A stretch of DNA of 64,000 nt from Cyanoderma ruficeps (lineage: Eukaryota > Chordata > Aves > Passeriformes > Timaliidae), in NCBI GenBank assembly GCA_008694505.1, contig VZDJ01000216.1, positions 2,155,539 to 2,219,538 on the forward strand, in the 5' to 3' direction. Numbering within the stretch: position 1 is the stretch's first letter; every line of letters begins with the position of its first letter. A model generated the notes under the pieces. The model saw nothing but the letters and a program-made list of their open reading frames with translations. It was not told where the DNA came from and searched no databases. Of the stretch, positions 1-12,300 are shown in pieces. Made by a program: the position numbers and the translations under genes.

Positions 1-1090
1 TAATGAGATGCTTGTCCAGCACTAAGCACAACTCATGATTTTGTGTCATTGCAATTGAAGTAGGACATTTATCTCCTTTCCCTTCCTTGTACCATCTCTA
101 AATTACACCATAAATTCCTCATATCTGCCGTTTTTGTTTCCTTCTAAGTCACCAAAAAACACTTTCAGCCTCACTCAGGTGTTGTGGGGGTTTTCGTTAA
201 CTGATTCTAGGGAATTCTTCCGAATAACCAGCTCAGAAAACCCAGGAATTCTGTGGCCTTGATTCTCCTCACTAAAATTTAGATTGTATTTAAAAGAGCT
301 AAAATCACACCTGTAGAATCCTGCACTGTGTATATCCAGACACCGTCAAAGTAAATCCTCTCAAAGGAGTATGGAGAATGCTCCCAAAATGCTACATTCT
401 TATCCTAAACTGCATCTGCAGGGGAAACAATGCAGAGCTTAAGCTCTTTGTACAAAATTGCAAACAACTGCACCAGGCTTTGGCATTTGTAGTTTAGCAA
501 GCTAGTCAAGATGACTTTTGTAACAAAATATCACACATGGAAACTGCCACATCGCAACTCCAGATGATACAAGCTCGGCAATGAATTACAGGAATAGGAA
601 AAAGTTAAAATTGACAAACATTTTCAGTTTACCCAATTTACTATGAATTCAGAAGTCAAGCCTCAAATGTCTGCAGGCAGAGGCACAGCAGTGGGGCATC
701 TCTGTCTCACACCTCTGACTTCCTTTCCAGATTCTGCAGAGGCTTAGATTGCATGTAAAGATTACCACCTGGGTAGGTTTGTGTGCTCGTCCCTGCTATG
801 GTTTCCTGTGCACCTGGCACCCTGCGTCTGCCTTCACCTCTTGCCTCCCGAGACTGCCAGTCTGCTGGTTCTCTGCGGCAAAACTGGCTTTTCAGAGGGA
901 GATCTGCAGGTGTCACCCTCCTCTTGAAGGTGTCAACTCCTCCTGCTTCAGCACAGCCCCGTAAAAGAGACTCACCTTCTCTCTCACTCCCTTCCCTGGG
1001 GCACCCACCACGGCCTGCCATTGACGAGGGCACGGAGCCCCGGGCCAGGGACCACTCTCGGGCCCTCTCCATGCCCTCCCCCGTTCCCTT
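1..1090. other. Upstream intergenic DNA
   Basis: No exon, RNA gene or clear repeat is recognisable here. The first 700 bases are AT-rich without an open frame that looks coding. GC content then rises towards the CpG island. In human the gene upstream of TMEM94 is GRB2 on the opposite strand; none of its exons are seen here. Open frames at 707-1093 and 783-1490 are low-complexity products of GC-rich sequence. Confidence 0.6.
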
Positions 1091-1300
1091 CACCCCAGAG
1101 TCACTTCACTGCCCATCACCACCGTCCCCACGACGCCTCCCCAGCCGCTTTGGGGTGACCCTTGCGAGTGACCCTTGCCCTCCGCTCCTTGGTCTCCGCT
1201 CCGCCCGCCGCCCCCTCAGCGACGCCGCCCTCTCCCCTCACGACTGGCCCCGACCTGCCGCCAGGGCGGGCTCCTGGCTTCGCGCGCCACCCGGGTTCAG

Positions 1301-1308
1301 CCAATCAG
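1301..1308 (+). promoter_or_regulatory. CCAAT box (NF-Y site)
   Basis: CCAATCAG is a strong match to the NF-Y consensus. It lies inside the CpG island, about 120 bases upstream of the ATGGCGGC element, which is a typical distance for a TATA-less promoter. Confidence 0.55.
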
Positions 1309-1339
1309 CGCGCGGCCTGCGGGCGGCCGCGCGGGCTCG

Positions 1340-1486
1340 CACCAACCAGACGGCGGCTTGTTGTGGCGGCCCCGAAGCGCCCCTGCGGGCCCCCGGCGCC
1401 GAGGCGTCCCGCCTGCCAGTGACCGAGATGGCGGCCCCGGCGGCGCGGCGGGCGAGCGGCCCCGCCGGCAGCGCCCGGCACGGCGG
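1340..1486 (+). other. TMEM94: TMEM94 non-coding exon 1 (5' boundary approximate)
   Basis: GC-rich segment ending at a consensus donor (GTGAGT at 1487-1492). It contains an ATG at 1428 in a strong context (G at -3 and G at +4). If exon 1 joins the exon starting at 9231, that frame stops after 21 codons, so it is an upstream ORF and not the protein start. If it joins directly to the exon at 20724, the frame also stops quickly. The 5' end is inferred. Confidence 0.55.
1424..1435 (+). promoter_or_regulatory. TMEM94: TISU/YY1-like element with upstream AUG
   Basis: CGAGATGGCGGC matches the TISU consensus (SAASATGGCGGC) with one mismatch and contains the YY1 core. Such elements sit just downstream of start sites of many TATA-less housekeeping genes and combine transcriptional and translational initiation. 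Here its AUG opens only a short upstream ORF. Confidence 0.45.
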
Positions 1487-4400
1487 GTGAGTACGGGCCG
1501 CGCGGCGGGGCAGGGCCGGGCTGTGGCCCGCCGGGGAGCACGGCCGGAGGTCCCCACCTCGGCTGGGGGCTGCCTGCCACGAGAGGGGAGGCCCGAGGCA
1601 GAGCCCGCGGCAGTCCCGCAGCCCTGGGGCCCTATTGCCCGCAGCTCGCCGGAGCATTACCCAGCGGCTTAGGAGGGAGAGGAAATTAGAAAAGGACGCA
1701 CAAAAGGCAGTCCAAACACGTGCTGGCAGCTCCGCGCACCGGCGGGGCCGACTCCGGCTCGCAGCGCCACGGAGCATCCCCCGGAGCCAGGCCAGGGGGT
1801 GCCCATCAGCCGTGGGTGCGCTTCGGGAAGCTGCAGTTCCATACTCCGCGGAAAGGTTTAGTGTCTGCTACCAAATTCTGGCCTTTAGGAGGTTTTCCAG
1901 ACTCCTTCCAGCCGGGATAGCAGCCTTCACTCAGCCGGTTCTTTCATATTGCTTCACTCCTGTGCGTACTTCATCAAAGTGTTCTGGTCAGCAGAAGTTC
2001 GTGGCACGCTGTTTTGTCCCAGACGTCCACCTGTTCTATTTTCAAAAGCTGTGATCCATACAGTTCTTTCTATTTGTCCGTTTGGGAGCTTTCCTCTGTC
2101 AGGATGACAGAGGCTGTTATTGATAAGGAAAAGCCTAACAAATCCCCTTTAAAAATGCCATTACATACAGCATGAAAAGTTTGTCTTAGATGATACTATC
2201 TACCCAGAAGATAGAGAGGAAAGAAAAACCCACAGACAGGAGTAGAGAGTGTTTTAGTTACACATTTAACACTGAGTTTTCCCAGGAAATCTTGTGCCAT
2301 GGAGGAGTTTCCTCAAGTAAGGCTTACCCATCTTAAAAGTTACCAAGAAAGTAGTAGAGACCAAAAGCACCCATCCATCGTCCTGAGGCAGCTACCAAGG
2401 TGTAGACATTTTGATGTTTTCTCAGGAAAGGAAGCTACTTAGGACTGCTTCTTTAAAATCCTATCATTTCCCCCAGCAATTGTAGAATAAACTTCCTAGA
2501 TGAGCACAGCTCACACACAATGGAATAGTAGCACATGAGCTCTATGAAACATTTTAAGTTGCTTAGAAATGCAGGTTTCTATGTAAACAAACTTACTCAA
2601 CAGCTGCTGTACTGCATTTATCTACAGGGCTTGCTATAGTAAAATTTGAATACTCTACCAAGGAAACTAAATTTATTTTCCAAGAAGCCTGCCTAATATA
2701 GGCATACATAGAAATAGCTACGTGGTACTGGTTTTGTGAAAGATATGTTTTGTTCTTTAGAGAAGTAGTTTATATTTCCTATCTTTTACTCAAGCTTATT
2801 GAAAAAAAATTATATTCTTCTTAACCATGACCTTTCAAACAAACACCTTGCCAACATTTTTTGTCTGATGAGAGGATTAAGATATTAGTGCTTCTAGCCT
2901 CGGACACCAAACAAATCAATATTGGTGCCGCAGGTGGAAGCAAGAAGACAAACCTTTGTCCTCTAATCTTCACGTTACAGCTCTGTTTGCAACTTGATCT
3001 GTTAGAACCCTACCCAAATTAGGCCCTGGAAGCCACAGCACTCACTCAGACCTGCTGCAGGCAGAGACACGGGTGTGGGTTGGGAGGGTTTATATCCAAC
3101 TGGCCGGGAGCAGAGCCAGGGGCCACAGGGCATTGGACAAAAAGCAAGTCCTTGGATTGGGTTGGCCAAAGAGAGTGACCTGCTTGGGCAGCATTGTCCT
3201 GCACTGAGACCTGTGGAACAGGGTTTGCTTTGGACTGGTTGGGTTATCTGTGATAATGTATGTGTTTGAACACTGAATGGTGCACTTTGGGTCTCTGGAA
3301 TGCTCATGAGTGAAGATTGGGGGGAGATTCTTCAGGAGCTGCAGAGAGCTCCTGTTTTCCTTTCACAGGAGAGTGAGGCAGCTCACTGTCCTATTTCTAG
3401 ACATGGCTCATCCTACACGTGTTTATCATAAAATTTTCGTGGGGTTTGTGAGAATAACAAAGCACACAATGTGTGAGCTGCCTTTCCTGGGGAAGGGCTG
3501 TGCTGTGCTTGCAGTGGGTGTTGGAGCTTAGTCTGAATGGCCTTCAGGTGCTGAGTCTGCTTTGGGGAACTCCCAGAGAACACCTTCCCATTGGTGTTTA
3601 TCAAATATCTCCAAATGGCAAATGCTTGTGTAAGAATGTTTTTTACCTCGATTTACTATAAACTACAAATACAACACCTTTATTTATAATCTAGAATTAA
3701 GAGGAAGAGCTGCACTTTTGTCTCTGAGTCAATGTATATCAGCAAAAATTGATTTGTTAAAAGGTCCTATAAAAGCACAAGCCTTTTAAATTTTATTTTG
3801 GGCCATTTTCTTTCTGTGGCTTTCTAACATTTCAGTATTATTTCTTTTTAAATGGAGGTAGTTATACAATCCTGGTTACTATAATAACCAATATCATGAT
3901 GATGAATGACAGCTGTCACTTTTGCAGTGGATTCTTCCATAAATTTGCTGTAAAAATTTCTGTTCAAGACATTGTGCCACAACATCTCGTTTCTCTGCAG
4001 AAGCTGGAGGTGTCCTTCCACCTTTCAGAATTACGCCTTTTGTTACATTTTTCACTTTGATCCAGACTCTCCACATGCTGTGTCTTTCTGTGGCATGCAT
4101 TACCTGAAGCAGAAAAAGTAAGGCAATCCTTTAATTCCCAAACACTCTTTTTTCTTTTTAACCAAGTAAGGAAAAATGAACACAGCAAATACTTTTCAGA
4201 TTACAATAACTTTACTTGAAACAGTATCAGCCCCTGGAAACAGTAAGGTAGACTAAACTAGCTTTATAATTCTTTTGATCATATTTCTTTTGATAATTGC
4301 TTCTCAGCTCACCAAAATAAAATTAAAACAAAAATAAAGTGTTCTTTCACTTGTGGGACATTTTGTTTTATTAATCTTAATTTTATAAGTAAGCCAAAGG

Positions 4401-4794
4401 TCTGAATCTTATAAGTGTGCCAAAGCAATTCCCAACTCCCCTTCTCCCTCTTGCTCAGGTTTAATTTTGAGCAATGACTCTCTTTTGAAACAGTCCAGTG
4501 TGCAAGTCCTGAATGTGCTGGAGAAAGCAGGAAAGAGTCAAATATTTTTTATTGGAAAACTCTCAGCAAGTAAGGTTTAAACAAATTTCACCTCCAAGAA
4601 GCACAGTTGTCAATGGATGACAAACTCTTAAGCTCATTTCAAGTTTAATCCTGTTTGTGATTCAGTGCAGAATAGACCTCTCTCTGAGTCCTGTCATTTG
4701 GGAAGGGAAGCAGAGACTGTGTGAAATCAGCTCCTGGTTCTTCACAGCCAGGCTCAAATGAGACACTTGACCGCTACTGAGCTGATAATTCTTA

Positions 4795-4970
4795 GCACTT
4801 ATACAACACTATTTCAGAGGATCTCACTTTACAGATACTAATTTCAGAGGATCTCACTTTACAGATACTAATAAATTTACTTCACAGTCTCCCTCTGAAG
4901 CAGATCTGCATATTCCTACCTACAGTCTGGGGTTACTGAGGCAGAGAATGTTTAGCTGGCTCAAGTTCTG
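4795..4970 (+). repeat. MIR-like SINE fragment
   Basis: Diverged match to the recalled MIR core. It has the ATCTCACTTTACAGATACTA stretch, a TCACAG block followed by a TGAGG-like segment, and GAGGCAGAGA at about 4939-4948. Part of it is duplicated in tandem. Assigned from remembered consensus, not alignment. Confidence 0.4.
4811..4870. repeat. Perfect tandem duplication, 2 x 30 bp
   Basis: The 30 bases at 4811-4840 recur exactly at 4841-4870. The absence of differences implies a recent slippage or duplication, or an assembly artefact. Confidence 0.9.
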
Positions 4971-7900
4971 ACAAGTGTTTTTTCACAGGCAGATACCGAA
5001 GCCAAGGAGTGTGTCTGCCAGCTCCCTTGCTGTAATTATTCCGTGCTCTCAGTGGGTCTCAGAGCAATTGACAGCAATTGACAGTATCACTTGATGCACC
5101 TTTGGAAGGCCATATATCAGCAAATGTGCCCGTGTTGCCAATTATCAGGCAGCTCCTCATGAGTAGGAAGCCCGTATGGTTCTGCTGATATCAAAACAAT
5201 CAGCTCAAATCAAAGCCATTTTCTCCAAGGCAGCTGCTTTTTTTGGTTATCTGTTCCCCCGTGTTTCTATTCTTGGTGACAGATCAGGCTTCTGTTCTTG
5301 AGGAATTCACTTCTGGCAGCAAGAAATGTTCACACTCTCCATCATTTTTTGTAGACTAATCTGTGTTGGGAATTTTCAGTAAATAGCATGAAAGCATCAG
5401 TGATTGAACACTTTAGGGAAAATAGTATCATTAGTTTGATTTATTTTTCTCCCTAAAGACAGCAGCTTCTGAAACACATTTTTCTTTCCAACTGTCTATA
5501 GGTTCTATAATTACCCAATCTTTCTTTTTGTTAGTTGTGTTATAAGTTTTGTAGGTAATGTATCATGCTGTATAGCTTTTTATTAAAATTCCACACTGCT
5601 GTCTCATACTGATGGTTAAGTAATCTGAAATCCTTGCATTCAAAGGAAAGTCTGAGCCATGGTATTTTTACCTATATAAATACACTGGCTGCATAAGACA
5701 TTGTTATTGAAGAGATGATTTGGTAAAGGGTGAATGGACCCTTGCAAAGTTCTGCTGTCCAGAGGGGTGTTTCAAACACTTCTTGATACTCAGATTGAGC
5801 CACAAGACTTTCTCTTTGCTCAGGGCATGTACAAACTGAAACAAGCTGTGAGGGGGATGTAGATGAATTTTACAATTTGAAAAGGATATCAGACACACAT
5901 GGCAAACCCAGGCATGGAACTCAGTTGTGAAAAATAGAGATATTCTAAGGTGAGTTGCAGACCTCTCCCCACAGCTCTGGGATAACCATTTGCTGGGTTG
6001 GTCATACAGGACTTCCAGACAGCTGGCTTGCTGTTAGCACTGGATTATTTGGTGAGCCCTCTCCTGGGTTTCACTCTTGCCCAACGATTTGGAAATATTT
6101 TTCAGGCTGAATGCAACATGATGACACTTGAACACCACATCCAGCTATTTCCAAGTTTCACAAGCTGCTCTAGGCTTGAAAATCCTGAGGAAAATGGAGT
6201 GTACTGGGAAAGTGGAAGGGGTAAACTGGCTGCACTGGGAGCATCTGGTGTCTGATTAGAGCAGCCATAGCTTCAGGCATCTCTGTCTATTTGACACCCT
6301 CCAACATGTCCCAGCAAAGCAGTCCCACTTCATTTCTGTCCTGCAGTGTAACATGTCGACGTGACTAATTGCCTGGGCAGACAGAAGAGAGATAAGAACA
6401 GAGAGGACAGGAGGAAGCTGATAGTCCAGTGTGGAATAGCAATGTACAGAACTAGGATGGGTCCGGAGTGTGGAGAGTCCCTGTATCAGGGTAGGGATGG
6501 AGTTGGGAATTGCAGGAGTCCCTGAAGCAGAGGAGTGTGGGAGAGGAGCACTCAAGGACCTTGCACAGTCAGGAGTGAGTGATGCACAACTCCCCAGATT
6601 TGCAGGCTGCCTCCAGTATTTATTAAATGGCTGCAGCCTCAGTGTGTGAAGCTGTTTCCCGAGTGTTTGGAAGACCTCTGTAATGCATTGTGAGGTGTTC
6701 AGTTGGAATGACAAAGTTCTTGCAGTTTTATTTTGATAGATTCTGCATTTAAAAGAAAGCAAATGTGCAAATCACATGTTCTCTGTTTCCAGTGCCAGTC
6801 CAGGTGCAGAGCAAGGTTGTTTTCTCATCCTAGCCTGTCTTAGCTGTTGGCTTCAGTTACCCCAATACTAAGATATGCTAACCTATCTGGGGTTAGCTGT
6901 GTTTGGAATTTTTGGTTCTAAATTAAAGCCCTTTTAAAACATTGGAAAATGAAACATTCTCCTTGTTCTGTGACTCCAGATTGGCACAGGAAAGACCTGC
7001 CTTCTTGCTTTCTCTCTGTGAAATGTCTACAGTCTATCACTGCTGGTACCTTAAATCAGGGATGTGAGAAAAACTGCTTCTGGGCTGGTCAGTGTGTTCA
7101 AATTTTGAAGAAGCCCTGAACACGTACAATGATGAAGCAGTGCTTTGTGCACCACTGATTATTTTCACAAGCTCTTATGCTGTCCATTATAGCAACTTTT
7201 GATTTTCTCTAAACAGGGAATATTCACTCTTTCCAACCAACACCCCTTGGTGTGTTTCCTGCTTCCTAGCACTGAAGGACTCCAGGGTGGTGTTCCTAAG
7301 CATGCAGATGATATGCTGTGAACTTTAGGGAATGGCATGTTTTGCATTCAGTATCACATTTCAGTTTGCTGCCAAAATGTCCCTGAGGGCAGTGCAGAAA
7401 TCCTGCCTCCTGCCCAGCTCAGCCCCCTGCAGTCCAGCCATGGCCACCCACCCCTGCTGGATGCTTTTGAAATCCAGATCCAGAGAGAAATTCAGGCTCT
7501 TAGTTTTGTTTGAACAAGTGAGAGCATGGTGTATAAGTCTTTCAGTAGATCAACTAATCTTATCTTCGAGTGGACTAAAAAGAAGGATCATGGATTTATC
7601 TTAGTCCTTTTATTGTTGGTGACCATTTTCTCCTTAAAATCATCTTGTCTTGCCTTCCCTTATACTGAAGTCACTCTCAAATTAAAGGCAAGATACTAAG
7701 GCTCTAAACTGCTGTGTGCAAACACACAAAAGTACTTTTTCCTCCTTCCCACTCCCAGGCCTTTGCTGGGAGCTCTTTGTCAGCTTCACTCCAGTAACTT
7801 TGTCTGATCTTCTCTTTGCAGTTGCTAATTGGCCTGGCAGGGATATGAAGTGACTGAAAATAACTTTATTCCCTCATTGTGTGCACATTGAAAGGGTCAC

Positions 7901-9230
7901 AGAACAGAAAAGTAGGGCAGAGTGCAGAGTGGTGGCTCATGCTAACCAGCCTAGGAGCCAAAAAATGGCACTTGCAAGTGCTGGTTGTGGTTCTGTGGGC
8001 AGGTCTTTGATAACCAGCACTCTGAATTTTGAATGCCTGCCCCTTTCCCCCCCAGAATGCAGGTGTAGGATTACCTGCAGGAGAGGAAATACTGAAATCT
8101 AACTGCACAGTGGGACAGGGTGGCTTTCTGAGTAAGCTTTTGGATGCCTTTTGTTTTCCTTGAAATTATGCAGCATTGTCAGAGCTGTGCTGAAGGTGAC
8201 TGCCACACAGATGGGGTCTCCAGAATCCTTCTTTGAAGAAGGCAGTGTTGTATAAAACAAGGTAGTAAATCCCAGCTGGCAAAGGCCAGTCCCATTGTAT
8301 CTAGGAGGTGTGTGGGAGGTTTGGATTGATTTGCATATCTAGCTGCTTCCTTGTTTATTTGGATTTGGGAGAAAGATATGTCCAAGCCCTGAGCTTCTGT
8401 GTGATATTAAAAAATAGAACCAGGAATTTTTAACTAACAGAAAGACTTTCCCAAGACAATTATCCCAATAGCATAATCTTTAGTATCATGTTGTGTTTAT
8501 ATATAAGAGAGTCCTCTGGAGCAACGTACACAGATCCTTTGCTACGACCAGAAAAGACATTTTGTTGAAGGAGAGCAAATTTGTGCCATGGCAAGTAGAG
8601 GAGGGTGAGCTAGAGGAAGAATGCGAGTTCCAGAGCTGCTTCCTACCTCAATTCTGTTAGAGTCACACTTTTGCTGAAAAGAGAAAAGGTGTAGATCCAT
8701 GGTCATCTGGAAATGTTTTTAGGAGTTCTGGCCTACTTACTGGTGATCAGATCCATGCTCAGCCCAGCAAGCACAGCCTTGTCAAATGTTGGATGTGATG
8801 TTTGGCAAATGGAGGAATCATTGTAGTTGCTCCATTAGAGATTAGCTGGACAAAGCTCCTGGTAGATAAGAGTAACAAGACAAATAGCCGAGGGTGACAG
8901 CTTGCTCCAACACCTGGTGGAATCCAGGCTTTGCCAGCCTTTTTTTGGAGGCTTGCCCAAAAGCCTGTCAGGACTACAATCATACTCTTATTCTGCATTG
9001 CAGGGAACTTAATTTGTCTATGCATGCCAGATGCACTTTGGGGTGAGTTAAGCTAACTTGATTTCTGAGTTATGGGGTAGGTTGATGCACTATTAGAAGG
9101 ATTTCCATCTCCCTAGTTCTCCTTCTTTTAAAGACCAATCCTGTAATTTGAATTTTGTGAATTTCATCACTTTCTCGTTCTAAAGGAAGCAATGTGGGAG
9201 ACTTGATGGCTTCCCCTTCTGTTTCTACAG

Positions 9231-9357
9231 ATGGTGATGTGGTAAATGTAGCCAAGCTCTTCTCTACCTAGGAGACATTCTCCCCTGAGAAGCAGTCCCC
9301 TGTTGCTGGACATGCTCACAGAACTGCACAGCCATGGACCTCAAGGAGAAGTGTCAG
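9231..9357 (+). other. TMEM94: TMEM94 exon 2 (5' UTR and first 8 codons)
   Basis: The acceptor TTTCTACAG ends at 9230 and the donor GTAGGT starts at 9358. A competing acceptor (CTACCTAG, ending 9271) would shorten the UTR by 41 bases. The UTR part contains AUGs at 9231, 9236 and 9312. The last opens a frame that overlaps the main start out of register and would stop just inside exon 3. Confidence 0.7.
9334..9357 (+). CDS. TMEM94: TMEM94 coding exon 1 (residues 1-8)
   Basis: Encodes MDLKEKCQ and ends in phase 0 before GTAGGT. The first six residues equal the human start. Context GCCATGG is strong. Confidence 0.88.
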
Positions 9358-12300
9358 GTAGGTTTGCTGATAACAGTCACACCCATCTTGAGTGTTGAGT
9401 CCTTTTAAATGTCTTTATTATTTTAGGTGACATTATTATGTAGTGGTATAATCCATGGTTAGTATAGAAGTTAAGAGTTGTGTCACCTTCACATCCCTAT
9501 GTCAGCAGGGAAATCCTTTCCAGAGTGGGACTGAGGCACCACAGTGGAACAGCACAGGTGGGGTGTCTTCTGTCACAGCTGCACCTCTCTTGAGCTCTGA
9601 GCTGGGGCTCTGTTCCCATGGACACTCAGCTCGGCTTTACTTGAAAGGCTGAATTCACAGAAAGATTTTTTAAGTAAACCAGGGCAACGAAATAACCTGA
9701 GTTCAGTTTTTCTGATGGTAACCTGGGGTCTCAGCTAGCTCTGGTGAGAGAACACTCTTTGCTTTTTTCTCTGGTGTCCTTTTCCCCACCACACCGTGAG
9801 CTTTTGTCTGTTGGGTGTCTCTGTTTTCTCTGTGCATCTCTTCCTTGCTGTTTCGTTTGCAGCAGCGACAAATGGTTTTGTTCACTAGTGCAAAGTACCT
9901 GTTAGGGACTCACCTGGACTAACAGATAATACAGCAGTGTGTCTTTTAAAGGTTCACATCAGCTGTGGCACTTGCCTACTCAACTGCTTCTTTGCTGGGC
10001 TTCTGCTCTGAGCAGTGCTAGACCAGGAAGGCCTGGCCTCACTCCTGCCCCAATCTCTTGGTTTCAGGGTGCTCAGAGGATGTGTTTGACCTATGTTGTT
10101 TTATATCGAATTGCTTTATTGCAGTGGAGTTAACATTCCAATGAGGATAATTATCTACTTGTTCTCTTATTAATGACATCATGGGCTAATCTGGTATTGA
10201 TCATTTTAGGAGATGATGCAATTAACCACTGTGTGGAGGGGTGTGTTCTGTGTAGGATCACCAAAGAGCAGGGCATAGCAGGGATGCTTTCACTGTAGGT
10301 CGCTGTCTTTGGCTCACCTTTCTCATATGACATTCTCCACTCTACAGTGCAAGAAGATCATATTGAATTACTGGACAGGCAGCAGCATGGACAGTATTGT
10401 AACAGACCTTTAAAAGGCCTATTAGGAAAGTGTCCTGACAAGGAGGTTACAGGGGGAATCATTGTGTTCTCAAAACCTAACCTCCTCTCCTGGCCTCCTG
10501 AAATTTTTTCTCCCTCCTTTCTGAATGGCAATTAAAAATGAAGGCAAGAGATCACTGTAATCTTTTAAATAGGAATTAAAAAACCCCACAGATACATAAA
10601 ACTGCATTTTATAACATATTTTGTGTGGATTCTGAGGAAAGACCATGATTTTATTCTTGTTAGCATCCCCAAGCAGGGGGCCTGGAACTAGATGATCTTT
10701 AACATCCCTTTCAATCCAAACCATTCTGTATTGCGCCTTTTTTTTTTAATTAATACTGCAGATCCTTGTTCCACCCCATTTAAGGTGGAATCCATCTTCC
10801 TTCCCAAAGTGAAGAACTTGGACACATATACACTGATAAAGGAACAAATTAACCTGCTTTGTAACCTCAGCAGTAAATTCAGTGTGCTAGGTTTATTTTA
10901 AAATGCTAAAAATAAAATGAACCCACGTGAAAACATCAGTCCCAAATCTGATTGAAAGAAATCTCTTCAAAGTACGTGTGTGGTGGAGAGTTTAGCCCTC
11001 CTGGAGCAGGAGACGTGCTCAGAGCACTGCAGCAGCACAGACATCTGTCACTCAGATGGGAGACTTGTCCTCTGGCTCCAGTTGGCTAATAAGTTCCCTT
11101 GTCAGGAATGGCTGAAGATCAGAGTTTGTCAGGTGTAATGCAGGCTGCCTTCCAGTTTTTGCCAGAAATCAGATACCACAGAGAGAGGCAGAGAATATTT
11201 TAGGAGCGGAGCCAAAACCTTCTTAAATTAAATGTGCTGATATCTTGTTCTTTCCCCTCCTCCTCTGACTTTTTAATTTTCTGTGTATTTCTGAAGTGAA
11301 TTTAATCCTTGTGAAAGGTGCCAGAGTCTCTGCCCCAAGACCACTCAGCACATCTCGAGAGAGCAGCACTGATTGCCACAGGACGGTGGGAGGCTCCTGA
11401 GTTTGTGTTGCATTAGACGGAGGCTGGATTTGCAGCCACACAACTAACAAAAATTACTGACATCATCCATGCTACAGTTACCCATAACAACTGAGCTGTA
11501 TTGTCCCTGTGTAATTGCTGCAGCCTGGATACAGCACTGTGCCTCCTGGCCAGAGCCTGGAAATGTGTTCAGGGAGCCTGTGCCGTGCTCCACATCGCTC
11601 CAGCTCCTGCACTCTTGGTCCTTGTTCCAAGTTGCCTAACAAGAGCTACAGCCCTACCTTTGGACTGAAAAGTAGCCCAAGTCCTTTGCCACTTCTCATC
11701 CTGCCAGTGACTGTGTCTCTGTTTTTATTCCCTGCTGTTCTCTAAAAGCTCAGTTCTTCTTCCAAGGGCTTTTTCACAAACTGATCCTTTTTCCACAGAC
11801 GTCTCTCATTTATGCTGCAGATTTTGTATAGGTCAGTCCCTTCCTTTATACTCAGCCCTTGTATTTCACGTCCCAGTTTTGTCTTTAGATCCCAAGTTTT
11901 TGTCTTCTGCTCTTTCGTTCTATTATTTAATACACAAATATCAGAATGCACAACATATCCAGATGCAATTTCTGATACCAGTTGATATCAGGGGGAAGCT
12001 ACAGATTACTACCCTACACAAAACACTTTAGAGCAACATCTCTCAGCAGTGGCGTAAACAAGAGGAAGCAATTTGATCCAATTCCTTTTGTGTCCATGAC
12101 CAAAGCTGGAGGTTTTGAGGTTGCATGAAGCAATGGACTGCATGAAGCACAAGGATTGTTCCTGGCATTGCACAAGCAAGTTGTTTTATTCGCTTTCATT
12201 CAAGTCTCCAAAAGGTACAAAGCCATGGGAAACAGATCAGCAAGCACTGTCGTATAGAAGGGATCTTACAAGTATGTTGTGTGAGGGTTTATCCACTCTT

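Larger units (their letters stand above)
1090..1700 (+). promoter_or_regulatory. TMEM94: CpG-island promoter of TMEM94
   Basis: A sharply bounded CpG-dense block with many CGCG and GGCGG motifs and no TATA box. A CCAATCAG box (NF-Y type) lies at 1301-1308, shortly before the presumed start region. The block contains a splice donor (GTGAGT at 1487) that closes a non-coding first exon. This is the usual layout of a housekeeping promoter. The transcription start site cannot be fixed from sequence; about 1330-1400 is a guess. Confidence 0.7.
1487..9230 (+). other. TMEM94: TMEM94 intron 1
   Basis: A 7.7 kb GT-AG intron, AT-rich after the CpG island. It holds a perfect 2 x 30 bp tandem duplication at 4811-4870 within MIR-like sequence. 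Open frames on both strands are short and unrelated to recognisable proteins. I see no nested gene or structural RNA. Confidence 0.6.

Noticed and set aside
783..1490. Plus-strand 235-codon open frame across the promoter
   Set aside because: It runs through the CpG island, upstream of any plausible start site, and continues past the splice donor at 1487. Only its 3' end, the upstream ORF from 1428, is likely transcribed.
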